A DNA stretch of 38,818 nucleotides from positions 1 through 38,818 of the forward strand of contig UQCS01000013.1 of NCBI GenBank assembly GCA_900539605.1, in the 5' to 3' direction. The notes below the pieces were generated by a model that was given only the letters and a program-made list of their open reading frames with translations, did not search any database and was not told the origin of the DNA. This DNA is from an uncultured Azospirillum sp. Its GTDB lineage: Bacteria > Pseudomonadota > Alphaproteobacteria > RF32 > CAG-239. The stretch's first letter is position 1, and each line of letters opens with the position of its first letter. Shown piece by piece: positions 30,773 through 38,078 of the stretch. The translations under genes and the position numbers were made by a program.

Positions 30773-30973
30773 TTATTCTTCTTCCTTTTCTAAATAAAAG
30801 TCGTTAGGCTGAATTGCGCCATGTGACCATTTGATGATTTTTTTTAATCTTTCCTGACGTGGAATTACCTGTCGGTTCACATATCGCCTGATATCCTCAT
30901 AGGAACATCCCAATTCTTTAGCCACCTGATCGAAGCGTATATTATTTGTTTTGCAATATTCGTCCAAAAACAT
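30773..30973 (-). CDS. Cro-like helix-turn-helix repressor
   Basis: 66 residues with a perfect AGGAGG ribosome binding site. A helix-turn-helix is seen in FDQVAKELGCSYEDIRRYVN followed by RQVIPRQERLKKIIKW, the Cro/YdaS-like pattern. It is divergent from the CI-like repressor gene, and its promoter overlaps operator sites shared with that gene. It is the first gene of the minus-strand early transcript. Confidence 0.78.
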   Translation of the reverse strand: MFLDEYCKTNNIRFDQVAKELGCSYEDIRRYVNRQVIPRQERLKKIIKWSHGAIQPNDFYLEKEEE

Positions 30974-30990
30974 TCGTACCTCCTGTGACT

Positions 30991-31061
30991 ATTTAACACA
31001 TTTAAAGTGTAAATGTCAACACATTTTTTGTGTTTGCAAATAAACATTTTTTGTGTATAAT
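30991..31061. promoter_or_regulatory. Immunity region operators and divergent promoters
   Basis: Minus-strand promoter for the Cro-like gene: TTGACA (31014-31019), 17-base spacer, TTAAAT (30991-30996). Plus-strand promoter for the repressor: TTGCAA (31034-31039), 16-base spacer, TATAAT (31056-31061). Three dyads of the form ACACA-N5-TGTGT overlap them: 30994-31012 (imperfect), 31018-31034 (AACACATTTTTTGTGTT, perfect) and 31042-31058 (partial). This is a lambda OR-like control region. Confidence 0.8.
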
Positions 31062-31077
31062 TAAAGGAGAGGTATAT

Positions 31078-31725
31078 ATGAATGCAATAATAAGGAAAAA
31101 GCGCGAAGAACTGAAACTATCACAATCCGCTCTCGGTAAATTAGTTGGGGTCTCGCAACAGCATATTGACAGATATGAAAAGGGCTATCCGATTCCATTA
31201 GATAAAGTGCTTGCGCTGTCTAATATTTTAAATATTGAAAAGTGGGAGCTACTGCCGGAAGAATTTAAACCATTAACTTCTAAAAAGGCCATTTATAAAA
31301 TCGGCTATGTTCAAGCCGGGAAATTTAACGAAGCTTGCCAGCTTCCAGAAAGCGAATGGGAAAGCATTCCCTTTGCTGCTAATGATGATTATAAAACTGC
31401 CCGGCTGTTTGCTCTGGGGGTGCGCGGCGATTCGATGAACCTGACATTTCCGCCGGACAGAACCACATTAATCTGCTGCCCCTTGGAAGACTGGTTGATC
31501 GTTAACCCAGAATTGCCCCTGGAAGGCAAATACATCATCGCCTATTGCCGCCGCCCTGATGGCACCTGCGAAGCCACAGTTAAGAAATACACGCGCATTG
31601 ATGACAACACCGTCATCTTAGTTGCTGAGTCGTCCAACCCCGAAATTAAACCGATCATACTCCAGCCAGATAGTAATCAGTACGAGATTGCCGCCGTGGT
31701 AATTGGAGATATGCGCACATACTAA
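31078..31725 (+). CDS. CI-like repressor with LexA/S24 peptidase domain
   Basis: 215 residues from the ATG at 31078 with AAAGGAGAGG upstream. A helix-turn-helix (LKLSQSALGKLVGVSQQHID, about 12-31) is followed by a linker and an S24 peptidase: the cleavage site is Ala80-Gly81 (VQAGK), the serine nucleophile Ser119 (VRGDSMN) and the general base Lys169 (EATVKKY). RecA-stimulated self-cleavage should induce the prophage after DNA damage. Antirepressors in the window would give a second, RNA-controlled route to induction. Confidence 0.9.
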   Translation: MNAIIRKKREELKLSQSALGKLVGVSQQHIDRYEKGYPIPLDKVLALSNILNIEKWELLPEEFKPLTSKKAIYKIGYVQAGKFNEACQLPESEWESIPFAANDDYKTARLFALGVRGDSMNLTFPPDRTTLICCPLEDWLIVNPELPLEGKYIIAYCRRPDGTCEATVKKYTRIDDNTVILVAESSNPEIKPIILQPDSNQYEIAAVVIGDMRTY

Positions 31726-31742
31726 ATACTTGCTTTTTTCAA

Positions 31743-31768
31743 ACTGCCGCCTTCGAGCGGTATTTTTT
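31743..31768 (+). terminator. Terminator after the repressor gene
   Basis: CCGC-CTTCGA-GCGG, then TATTTTTTTT, on the plus strand, 20 bases after the repressor stop. Confidence 0.75.
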
Positions 31769-31808
31769 TTGCCCGGGTTAAAATTTTCTTTCACGTTTTT
31801 TCAATGAG

Positions 31809-31883
31809 TTACACAAAATTTGAGTAAAAAATAAAATTAAACACATTTTTTGTGTTGACATTTACACAAATAATGTGTAATGT
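31809..31883 (+). promoter_or_regulatory. PL-like early promoter with three operators
   Basis: TTGACA (31855-31860), a 17-base spacer and TAATGT (31878-31883) drive the rightward early operon. Three dyads of the same ACACA-N5-TGTGT type are present: TTACACA-AAATT-TGAGTAA (31809-31827, one mismatch), AACACATTTTTTGTGTT (31840-31856, identical to the site at 31018-31034) and TTACACA-AATAA-TGTGTAA (31862-31880, perfect). The last covers the spacer. Confidence 0.8.
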
Positions 31884-31915
31884 GACTTCATAAGACAACA
31901 AAAGAGGTCAATAAA

Positions 31916-32158
31916 ATGAATAATCTAAAATCAAAACTGGATCGACTGTTCTGGAGATATGAAGAAACAGCAACCTACTTTGACAAAATCAATTTGGTCG
32001 CAGGCTTTTCCGATTATGTCGAGAACATGGACGATTTGGAACTGGCGGAAAAGTTAGAAATCGACGCGGAAGATCCGGATTTTGATCTTGAGGTTTTGAA
32101 TGCACGTCAAGCCGTAATGAACGGCGTTGATAAATGGTTGGGAATGTTGGGAATGTAG
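31916..32158 (+). CDS. First gene of the early operon, hypothetical
   Basis: 80 residues, acidic and helical, no recognised family (KLDRLFWRYEETATYFDKIN, then YVENMDDLELAEKLEID). Its ribosome binding site region AACAAAAGAGGTCAA (31897-31911) is identical over 15 bases to the complement of the conserved hairpin loop in antirepressor leaders B and C, so it may be a target of those RNAs. It lies 33 bases after the repressed early promoter. Confidence 0.65.
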   Translation: MNNLKSKLDRLFWRYEETATYFDKINLVAGFSDYVENMDDLELAEKLEIDAEDPDFDLEVLNARQAVMNGVDKWLGMLGM

Positions 32159-32170
32159 GGAGAAACATCA

Positions 32171-32299
32171 ATGACACAGAATGAATTTGAACGGCGTTTC
32201 GGGGCAAATTACCAAGCTCCTGCCCGCAAACTTAGTACCGGCGATATTGTTACCGCTTTGATTTTAGCGCTCGGGCTATCGGCCATGGTGATCTTATGA
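32171..32299 (+). CDS. Small membrane protein
   Basis: 42 residues starting MTQNEFERRFGANYQAPARK. The C-terminal half (GDIVTALILALGLSAMVIL) is one membrane span. The stop overlaps the next ATG (ATGA at 32296-32299), so the two are coupled. No family is recognised. Confidence 0.6.
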   Translation: MTQNEFERRFGANYQAPARKLSTGDIVTALILALGLSAMVIL

Positions 32300-32415
32300 T
32301 TAGCCCGCAAGTTCAACAGGCAAATGCGATTTTGAAAAACTGCATTGAAGAAGGTCGGCTGCCGACGGCAAAAGAATTAATCACACTAGAACGTTTAACC
32401 AGCAATGAGGAATAA
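32296..32415 (+). CDS. Small helical early protein
   Basis: 39 residues (MISPQVQQANAILKNCIEEG, then RLPTAKELITLERLTSNEE). It is coupled to the preceding gene by an ATGA overlap. The pattern PTAKELITLERL is common in short phage early proteins of unknown role. Confidence 0.58.
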   Translation: MISPQVQQANAILKNCIEEGRLPTAKELITLERLTSNEE

Positions 32416-32420
32416 AAAAA

Positions 32421-32633
32421 ATGAGCGATATTTTAGGCAAAATCAACCAAGACTGGTCACCGATCAAATGGACAGAAACAACAAACCGTGACAATATTCG
32501 CACTTTTGTCACCATTTGCAATGATGTTGTTGTCAGCTGTCAATATAGTGCCCCGGAATATGGATTGTATGCTTTCAAAATCGAAGGAACTGAAGAAAAC
32601 ATCAAAAATTTTGTTTTGAACTGGAAAGGATAA
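32421..32633 (+). CDS. Small hypothetical early protein
   Basis: 70 residues, mixed alpha/beta (KWTETTNRDNIRTFVTICND, VVVSCQYSAPEYGLYAFKIE). No family is recognised. It lies directly upstream of the annealing-like gene, five bases away, in the early operon. Confidence 0.58.
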   Translation: MSDILGKINQDWSPIKWTETTNRDNIRTFVTICNDVVVSCQYSAPEYGLYAFKIEGTEENIKNFVLNWKG

Positions 32634-32637
32634 TAAT

Positions 32638-33294
32638 ATGAAGACGATTGATATCCGCGGAAAGCAATACGTGACGGTCAATGAACGGCTGAAAGAATTT
32701 CGCAGTATGTTTAAGGATTATGCGCTGATTGGCCGTATAGTTGAACAAACGCCGGACAGTGTCATCTTTGAAGCACAAATCATTGACGACAAAGGCATTA
32801 TCCGCGCCAATGGGTTCGCCCGCGAAACTTTGGGTAAAGGCGGCGTCAACAAATTCGCAATGTACGAAAACGCCGAAACTTCGGCTTGGGGGCGCGCGCT
32901 TGGTAACTTCGGCATCGGAATTGATACGGCCGTTTGCACTGCTGATGAACTGCAAACCAAGCTCAGCCACGAAGATGATACCGCTGATAACGGCCAGTTT
33001 GAAAAAGATGCTGCTGCTGCCAAACGTAATTTTACCGCGGCTGTCAAAGCTAACGATCCGGCTAAAGCATTACCCAAAAAACCTCTTTCCGAGCGCGTCG
33101 CAGCGCTGAAAGTTTTCTTAACCAAGAAGGACAAAGAGAGTTGGCAAAATGTTATCGCCAGCCGTAAAGACGAAGCTCACGCCGTGATCGACGCTGCCCT
33201 TTCAGCTCCCGATCCCTTGCTCCAAGCAGCCGGCACCGAAATGGCGTTGATTGTCAAAGCTTTTGAAACTATCGACGATAACATACCCTATTGA
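32638..33294 (+). CDS. Putative Rad52/Erf-like single-strand annealing protein
   Basis: 218 residues. The N-terminal 105 residues contain the pattern VTVNERLKEFRSMF, then IIDDKGIIRANGFARETLGK and ENAETSAWGRALGNFGIGID, which is shared by a large set of phage early proteins that look like Rad52-type single-strand annealing proteins. The remaining part is a Lys/Ala-rich linker and a helical C-terminus. Its location in the early operon among recombination genes supports the role. An alternative is a phage protein of this family with an unproven function. Confidence 0.62.
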   Translation: MKTIDIRGKQYVTVNERLKEFRSMFKDYALIGRIVEQTPDSVIFEAQIIDDKGIIRANGFARETLGKGGVNKFAMYENAETSAWGRALGNFGIGIDTAVCTADELQTKLSHEDDTADNGQFEKDAAAAKRNFTAAVKANDPAKALPKKPLSERVAALKVFLTKKDKESWQNVIASRKDEAHAVIDAALSAPDPLLQAAGTEMALIVKAFETIDDNIPY

Positions 33295-33330
33295 TTCTGG
33301 TCAATTTTAGGAAAGAAAAGGATACACAGT

Positions 33331-34050
33331 ATGACAGAAAAATATTTTAAGTTACGAACGGATTTGAGCATAGATTTTTGTGGACACAAACTTTTTCGCA
33401 TTGAATGTATCAAAGAGATTGTTGCCAAAGAGATCAATGTTGGTGACCTTGGCGGCTATGTTGAAAAAGAAGACAACCTCTCCGGCGATGCTTGGGTCTA
33501 CGGCGATGCTAAGGTCTATGGCGATGCTTGGGTCTATGGCAATGCTTGGGTCTATGGCAATGCTGAGGTCTCCGGCGATGCTAAGGTCTATGGCAATGCT
33601 GAGGTCTCCGGCGATGCTAAGGTCTACGGCAATGCTAAGGTCTCCGGCGATGCTTGGGTCTATGGCAATGCTAAGGTCTATGGCAATGCTTGGGTCTCCG
33701 GCAATGCTTGGGTCTATGGCAATGCTTGGGTCTATGGCAATGCTGAGGTCTCCGGCGATGCTAAGGTCTATGGCAATGCTGAGGTCTACGGCAATGCTTG
33801 GGTCTATGGCGATGCTAAGGTTTGTGGCGACAAAATAGAAAATCGTGTAGATTGTGTAAATATCACAAGTCAGTGCGGCTATAACGTTACAATTACTCCC
33901 AGATTTTTGAAAATAGGCTGTCAATTTCACACGAAAATTGCTTGGTGGAATTTTTCTGATACTGAAATAGAAAAGATGGATGGTGAAAAAGCACTAAATT
34001 GGTGGAAAAAGTGGAAGCCGATTTTAAAGGCAATTTGTAAGGAGCAATAG
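33331..34050 (+). CDS. Left-handed beta-helix hexapeptide-repeat protein
   Basis: 239 residues. After a 50-residue head (FKLRTDLSIDFCGHKLFRIE, then VGDLGGYVEKEDNLS) come 19 perfect six-residue units of the form G(D/N)A(W/K/E)V(Y/S), residues about 52-165, followed by a C-terminal region with Trp-rich WWKKWKPILK. Each unit is one face of a left-handed parallel beta-helix, as in hexapeptide proteins. Such proteins occur in many phages next to recombination genes, with unknown function. The repeat count and order are expected to vary between relatives. Confidence 0.8.
   Translation: MTEKYFKLRTDLSIDFCGHKLFRIECIKEIVAKEINVGDLGGYVEKEDNLSGDAWVYGDAKVYGDAWVYGNAWVYGNAEVSGDAKVYGNAEVSGDAKVYGNAKVSGDAWVYGNAKVYGNAWVSGNAWVYGNAWVYGNAEVSGDAKVYGNAEVYGNAWVYGDAKVCGDKIENRVDCVNITSQCGYNVTITPRFLKIGCQFHTKIAWWNFSDTEIEKMDGEKALNWWKKWKPILKAICKEQ
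33484..33825 (+). repeat. 18-bp minisatellite, 19 units
   Basis: Nineteen units of 18 bases (GGY-RAT-GCT-NNN-GTC-TNN type), each encoding six residues, with variation limited to codon 2 (GAT/AAT), codon 4 (TGG/AAG/GAG) and the last codon (TAT/TAC/TCC/TGT). The units are almost identical at third positions too, which suggests recent duplication or recombination. Confidence 0.93.
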
Positions 34051-34052
34051 CA

Positions 34053-34460
34053 ATGTTTTTTCATAAAGCGGCAAATATTGACGGTATTCTTCTGTTTATA
34101 CGACCAAAATTAGAGGCAACTCTCAATTCGAGTAAATACGGTATCGATATTGAAATAAAAAAACATTCCCAGACCCGTTCACTTGAACAAAATAAATATT
34201 TGTGGGCGATTTACGATCACATTGTTAAATTTTGGAAAAGCACCGGCTTTATCGTTGATAATTTACCGCTTCGGTTTGTGACATCGAATTTTCTGCATGA
34301 ATACTTTAAAAACCGCTTTGACCACAGAACCACAACTAAAATGACGACTGCTGAATTCATGAATTATACCGACAGCATTCAAAATTTGATTATTGAACAA
34401 AGCAAAGGCGATCATCGAAACGACCGAGGCGGCAAAGAACAGGGACGTCGCCAAGCTTAA
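34053..34460 (+). CDS. NinB-like recombination protein (C-terminus replaced)
   Basis: 135 residues. The centre, KKHSQTRSLEQNKYLWAIYD and then FKNRFDHRTTTKMTTAEFMN, follows the NinB pattern (RS..QN..LW near the start, and K.T..EF further on). NinB-like proteins bind single-stranded DNA during phage recombination. The last 18 residues (GDHRNDRGGKEQGRRQA) are an out-of-frame reading of an SPFH gene, so the natural end is lost at about 34390-34405. Confidence 0.65.
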   Translation: MFFHKAANIDGILLFIRPKLEATLNSSKYGIDIEIKKHSQTRSLEQNKYLWAIYDHIVKFWKSTGFIVDNLPLRFVTSNFLHEYFKNRFDHRTTTKMTTAEFMNYTDSIQNLIIEQSKGDHRNDRGGKEQGRRQA

Positions 34461-34734
34461 TGCAGAAAAAGCAACTTTCGACGCCGAAAAAATTCTCGCA
34501 GAAGGCAAGGCACAGGCCGAGGCTAACCGCCTGAAAGTGTCCGCAGGGCTTACCCCGCAAGAGGCGGCCGAATGGGAATACAAGACCAAGGTTGGTATCG
34601 CTCAGGCTGTCGCCTCTGTCAAATTCCCCGCAAGCATGATTGTTGCTGGCGGATCTGACGGAAACTCCGCTAACCCGTTTGACGTAATCGGCTTGCAGTC
34701 GCTTTATAATTTGTCAAATCAGATGTCAAAATAA
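34393..34734 (+). pseudogene. SPFH/prohibitin-like gene remnant
   Basis: A second frame begins within the NinB-like gene and reads about 112 residues with the C-terminal pattern of SPFH/prohibitin phage proteins (AKAIIETTEAAKNRDVAKLN, EAAEWEYKTKVGIAQAV, then SMIVAGGSDGNSANPF). The membrane-anchored N-terminal half and SPFH core are absent, and only a TTG could serve as a start (34393). A deletion appears to have joined the two genes. Translation, if any, would yield only a helical tail. Confidence 0.65.
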
Positions 34735-34789
34735 TCTCGACACCGCTCCAGGGCGGTTACCCGCCCCGGATTTTGAAAGGAAAAAAGAA

Positions 34790-35155
34790 ATGACCAAAAA
34801 CCCCGAAGAATTAACATCAGACTGGCAGAACGAAAAGCTTGAAAGAGGATGGTATTGGGCAAAAACTGTACACGGTTTCATTCAACCAATATACTACCTA
34901 ATAACCAGAGTTAAAGGAGAATTGATTAAAGGGTTTGCAGAGGAACCAGAAGATAGAGTTGTAGAAGTCCTCGCCCCTGTCCCGCCCTATGAACGTTTTG
35001 TAGAACTCACTGAAAAGGCCGAAAAATACGACAGAATAAAGGTTAACGGCAATTATCCTGACAAGATTAGTAGACTGAAAGCTAGAATTAAAAAGCTTTT
35101 GGAAAACGAGAAAATTGTTGCTGAATTGGCGAAAGCGAGGGGTGATGACCGATGA
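34790..35155 (+). CDS. Hypothetical early phage protein
   Basis: 121 residues. The sequence (KLERGWYWAKTVHGFIQPIY, then EVLAPVPPYERFVELTEKAE) follows the W-rich pattern of common phage early proteins of the DUF551-like kind, in which LAPVPPYE is conserved. The C-terminus is helical and basic. An AAAGGAAAAAAG site precedes the ATG. The stop overlaps the next start. Confidence 0.65.
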   Translation: MTKNPEELTSDWQNEKLERGWYWAKTVHGFIQPIYYLITRVKGELIKGFAEEPEDRVVEVLAPVPPYERFVELTEKAEKYDRIKVNGNYPDKISRLKARIKKLLENEKIVAELAKARGDDR

Positions 35156-35250
35156 CGAATAAATACGAACCATATTCCGCCGAGATCCGGGCTAAATACC
35201 GGCCGCTTAGCGATGAGGAAATCAAAATTTTGGAAGGACAAGAAAGATGA
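35152..35250 (+). CDS. 32-residue early protein
   Basis: ATGA overlaps with both neighbours (35152-35155 and 35247-35250) show that this short frame is part of the coupled operon. It starts MTNKYEPYSAEIRAKYRPLS and has no recognised family. Confidence 0.55.
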   Translation: MTNKYEPYSAEIRAKYRPLSDEEIKILEGQER

Positions 35251-35768
35251 AACTTGTTGAGATTAAAGACGTCCGCCCCGGACAAATAAGAAAAGTTACG
35301 GCTTATAATCAATGGAAAGATGAAAAAGAATTTGAAGTTTTAGCCGTTATTGAAGCAGCTGGAATTGGTGAATATGCAGAATTTAACAACTATGCTGAGT
35401 TTTATGATATTCAAACCAAACAGCTAATCGAAGATGATTCTGAAGAATTGCGTTTTTATGAAGACGGAGAACTTATCGGCAAGCTCGGCATCACCCACCG
35501 CATTGAAAATGATCGGCTGGTTGAAATTCCCAGAACAGCCGGATTTCAAACCGACGATGTTGTCAAATTCAAATGGGATCCGCGCCTTTATGTTATTAAC
35601 CGTGAAATTGACTTCGGCATCAAAGAAACCCACCCGAATAACTCATGTTTTGAAGCAACACACGCCCTTTACGGTAGCCGCCAGATGGTGGACTTTGAAC
35701 TTAAGCGCATCGGCATTTTGGGAGTTACCCACGAATTTATCAACGATCGGGAGAGAGAGATTAAATGA
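35247..35768 (+). CDS. Hypothetical early protein
   Basis: 173 residues, mixed alpha/beta, with a duplicated-looking element (KLGITHRIENDRLVE near 73-88 and ILGVTHEFINDRERE near the end) and a central VVKFKWDPRLYVINREIDFG. No family is recognised. It is coupled to both neighbours by overlaps. Confidence 0.58.
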   Translation: MKLVEIKDVRPGQIRKVTAYNQWKDEKEFEVLAVIEAAGIGEYAEFNNYAEFYDIQTKQLIEDDSEELRFYEDGELIGKLGITHRIENDRLVEIPRTAGFQTDDVVKFKWDPRLYVINREIDFGIKETHPNNSCFEATHALYGSRQMVDFELKRIGILGVTHEFINDREREIK

Positions 35769-36016
35769 TTAAACCGGGACAGATTTACAAAAACGATGAT
35801 GTCGTTCCGTTGATATACACAGTTACAAACATCATCCATAGTAAAGATAGAAATAAAATCTACTGCATTTATAACGACGGAAGTTGTGGGCAAATACCAA
35901 ATCATTTTTTAGAACGCTCAGAACTTTTTAAAACATTTTCGACCTGGCAAGAAGCCGTCAACTCCCCTGAATTTAACGAGGTAAACGAGGTAAAATATGA
36001 CAAACAGAAATCTTGA
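35765..36016 (+). CDS. Hypothetical early protein
   Basis: 83 residues (MIKPGQIYKNDDVVPLIYTV, then NIIHSKDRNKIYCIYNDGS). The first residues, KPGQIYK, resemble the start of small SH3-like phage proteins. The start overlaps the previous stop as ATGA, and the end overlaps the next gene. Confidence 0.58.
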   Translation: MIKPGQIYKNDDVVPLIYTVTNIIHSKDRNKIYCIYNDGSCGQIPNHFLERSELFKTFSTWQEAVNSPEFNEVNEVKYDKQKS

Positions 36017-36200
36017 CGGATGCTATTTTCGCATCAGACGCGGGGGGAAATTTGAAAATTTGTGCTTTTCCGACCTCACCCGCGACGAGCAGGAGAGTAT
36101 ACTTAAGGACAAATCATCAGAGTATGTCTCCGCTCTTGCCATCCATCTGGCGGAAACGCTTCACCAAATCGGCGATCAATTAGACTTAAAAGGAGATTGA
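35997..36200 (+). CDS. Hypothetical early protein
   Basis: 67 residues (LDGCYFRIRRGGKFENLCFS, then DLTRDEQESILKDKSSEYVS). The pattern CYFRIRRGGKFENLCFSDLT is common to small alphaproteobacterial phage proteins of unknown role. It overlaps the previous gene by 20 bases. Confidence 0.58.
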   Translation: MTNRNLDGCYFRIRRGGKFENLCFSDLTRDEQESILKDKSSEYVSALAIHLAETLHQIGDQLDLKGD

Positions 36201-36203
36201 ACC

Positions 36204-36575
36204 ATGACAACACTCAAACTCGTTTTAACAGATCACTGGTTTGAAGAAATCAAAAGCGGACGCAAAACGCACGAATACAGAGAATGTAAATGGTTTTGGA
36301 TTAAGCGGCTTATAATGGGGAAAAGTGATAGAAAAGATATATACCGTTGGGCGTCTGGAGATTCGTGCTTCACTAATTTACCCGAAGATATTAACGAGAT
36401 TCCTTTTTGGCTTATGTACGGATTTTGTTACGTTGAATTCCAAAAAGCCTATCGGAAGAACGCTGAAAAAATGCTTTTCAATGTTAGAGATGTATATATA
36501 CGCAACGGTAAAGAGACAGACCTAAAAATTGATAAGCCTGTTTTTGACATTGAACTTGGGGAGCGTATAGCATGA
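36204..36575 (+). CDS. ASCH/DUF3850-like protein
   Basis: 123 residues. The start LKLVLTDHWFEEIKSGRKTH followed by EYRECKWFWIKRL matches the ASCH superfamily in its DUF3850-like phage form (conserved LKL, WF..IKSG.K, EYR). ASCH domains bind RNA or modified bases; the target here is unknown. It overlaps the following gene as ATGA. Confidence 0.75.
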   Translation: MTTLKLVLTDHWFEEIKSGRKTHEYRECKWFWIKRLIMGKSDRKDIYRWASGDSCFTNLPEDINEIPFWLMYGFCYVEFQKAYRKNAEKMLFNVRDVYIRNGKETDLKIDKPVFDIELGERIA

Positions 36576-36718
36576 TCATCCATTGTTTTAACATCGTCAA
36601 CATCTGCCGGGCTATTTGTCAAGATGAACGCTTATCTGAAAGAAATGCCGTGTATTTTGCCGCCGGGCTGGCGGAAATGGCACTTTTCGATTTTGTAATC
36701 TATAATCTTATGAGGTGA
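36572..36718 (+). CDS. 48-residue early protein
   Basis: MIIHCFNIVNICRAICQDER then NAVYFAAGLAEMALFDFVIY. It is coupled to the ASCH gene by ATGA and lies three bases before the next gene. No family is recognised. Confidence 0.55.
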   Translation: MIIHCFNIVNICRAICQDERLSERNAVYFAAGLAEMALFDFVIYNLMR

Positions 36719-36721
36719 ACC

Positions 36722-36931
36722 ATGATTGAAGGATACTATACCGCCGAAGAAATTAAGCACCAGCTCGGGCTTAAAGCACGTCCGGGAGACACCAGGACAA
36801 TCAACAAATACGTCAAAAGCGGAAAGTTGGAGAAAAAGTCACTCTCCCGACAGATAAACCTTTACCGGTTCCGGCCGGATTTTAACCCCGAAGCGCAACA
36901 AAATTTAACGGATTTGGATTTTTGTTTTTGA
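36722..36931 (+). CDS. Excisionase-like DNA-binding protein
   Basis: 69 residues. The N-terminal half, YYTAEEIKHQLGLKARPGDT followed by RTINKYVKSGKLEKKSLSRQ, looks like a winged helix of the MerR/excisionase kind. It lies 10 bases before the integrase gene, the typical place for a recombination directionality factor. Confidence 0.65.
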   Translation: MIEGYYTAEEIKHQLGLKARPGDTRTINKYVKSGKLEKKSLSRQINLYRFRPDFNPEAQQNLTDLDFCF

Positions 36932-36940
36932 AAGTAATAA

Positions 36941-38023
36941 ATGAAGATACCTTATTTGACATCGAAAAGGCTGGCAAATGGAGAAGTGGCCTACTACTTC
37001 AACCTACCGGCACGTCTGATCCCGGAGGGCTGTACAGTCAAATCACAACCCTTGGGAAAGGACTATTTTCGCGCGTGTCAAAAGGCCTTAGAACTTTTCG
37101 AAAAACTTACGAAATACCGTCAAACCGGAGCAACACCGCTCAACCCCAAAACAGTCCGTCACCTCTGGAAAGAATATCAGACAACTCGATTTTATAAAGA
37201 AATCGGGAAACGGACTAAAGATCAATATGCCCGTTCTTACTCTTTTCTGGAAGAAAGAAAAAACGCAAAAAATATTTCACTTATAGACACTCCGCTGAAT
37301 TTATTTGATTACCGAGCAGCAGACAAGCTTTTGGAAACGTTTTTAACAATCACCAGTATTTTTGATGTTAAAAAGCATTTTGCTTTTTTAAGAAGAATGT
37401 ATAAATTCGGCATAATTGAAAAAATATTCCCAGCCGACATTGCAAACCCCTTTTCAAATATGCGAATTAAAACGCCTAAACCCAAACGTGAAAACATTCC
37501 GCATGAGCATCTGCAAATATTGATACAAAAAGCTAAAGAAATGGGATATTCTTATGTTGCATTGGCTATTGAGCTGGATTATTATCTTTGCCAACGTCCT
37601 GCGGATATTTTGAAATTAAGAAAAAAAGATATTTATAAAAAAGGCGACAATTATTTCATTTGTTTTGCTCAAAACAAAACCGGGGAAGAAATGCGTCTGC
37701 CTATTCCCTTACACCTCATCCCGCAACTTATGGCTCAGGATGATTATATTATCGCTGATGATTACGGGTCATTTACTGTAGAAAGATTCAGCAGGTATTT
37801 CAAAAAAGTAAGTGATGCATGTGGCTTTCGTTATGTTTTCAAATTAATGCGCCACACCGGCGGTACGGCTTACATCGAAACAGGCGCAACGACAGCCGAA
37901 GCAATTATGTTCACCGGCCATAAAGAAGAACGAATTTTTAACGAAGTTTACAAAAGCCCTACCGAAAGAATGGGATTAAACACTTTAAATAAACGTTTAG
38001 AAGCCGAAAAAGAACAAGAATAA
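36941..38023 (+). CDS. int: Tyrosine integrase
   Basis: 360 residues with the core-binding domain at about 70-165 and the catalytic domain at about 185-345. Catalytic residues: Arg219 (CQRPADIL), Lys246 (NKTGEEMRL), Arg304 in KLMRHTGGTA, His327 (TGHKEER) and Tyr337 (IFNEVY). The usual first His of the HxxR motif is Lys301 here, an uncommon substitution. The gene ends about 170 bp from a tRNA-Trp whose 3' end faces it, the standard arrangement for integration into a tRNA. Its start has a poor ribosome binding site. Confidence 0.9.
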   Translation: MKIPYLTSKRLANGEVAYYFNLPARLIPEGCTVKSQPLGKDYFRACQKALELFEKLTKYRQTGATPLNPKTVRHLWKEYQTTRFYKEIGKRTKDQYARSYSFLEERKNAKNISLIDTPLNLFDYRAADKLLETFLTITSIFDVKKHFAFLRRMYKFGIIEKIFPADIANPFSNMRIKTPKPKRENIPHEHLQILIQKAKEMGYSYVALAIELDYYLCQRPADILKLRKKDIYKKGDNYFICFAQNKTGEEMRLPIPLHLIPQLMAQDDYIIADDYGSFTVERFSRYFKKVSDACGFRYVFKLMRHTGGTAYIETGATTAEAIMFTGHKEERIFNEVYKSPTERMGLNTLNKRLEAEKEQE

Positions 38024-38041
38024 AACTCTTTTTACCCAACT

Positions 38042-38067
38042 GCCTCTGCTTTTCAGAGGCTTTTTTA
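38042..38067 (+). terminator. Terminator after the integrase
   Basis: GCCTCTG-CTTTT-CAGAGGC, then TTTTTTAT. It ends the rightward early operon. Confidence 0.88.
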
Positions 38068-38078
38068 TGTCAAAAATC

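Noticed and set aside
33484..33825. CRISPR array
   Set aside because: Units are 18 bases without spacers and are in frame within a gene.
33352..33930. Long repeat-rich frames on the other strand and in other frames across the minisatellite
   Set aside because: They are mirror readings of the 18-bp repeat with no start signals.
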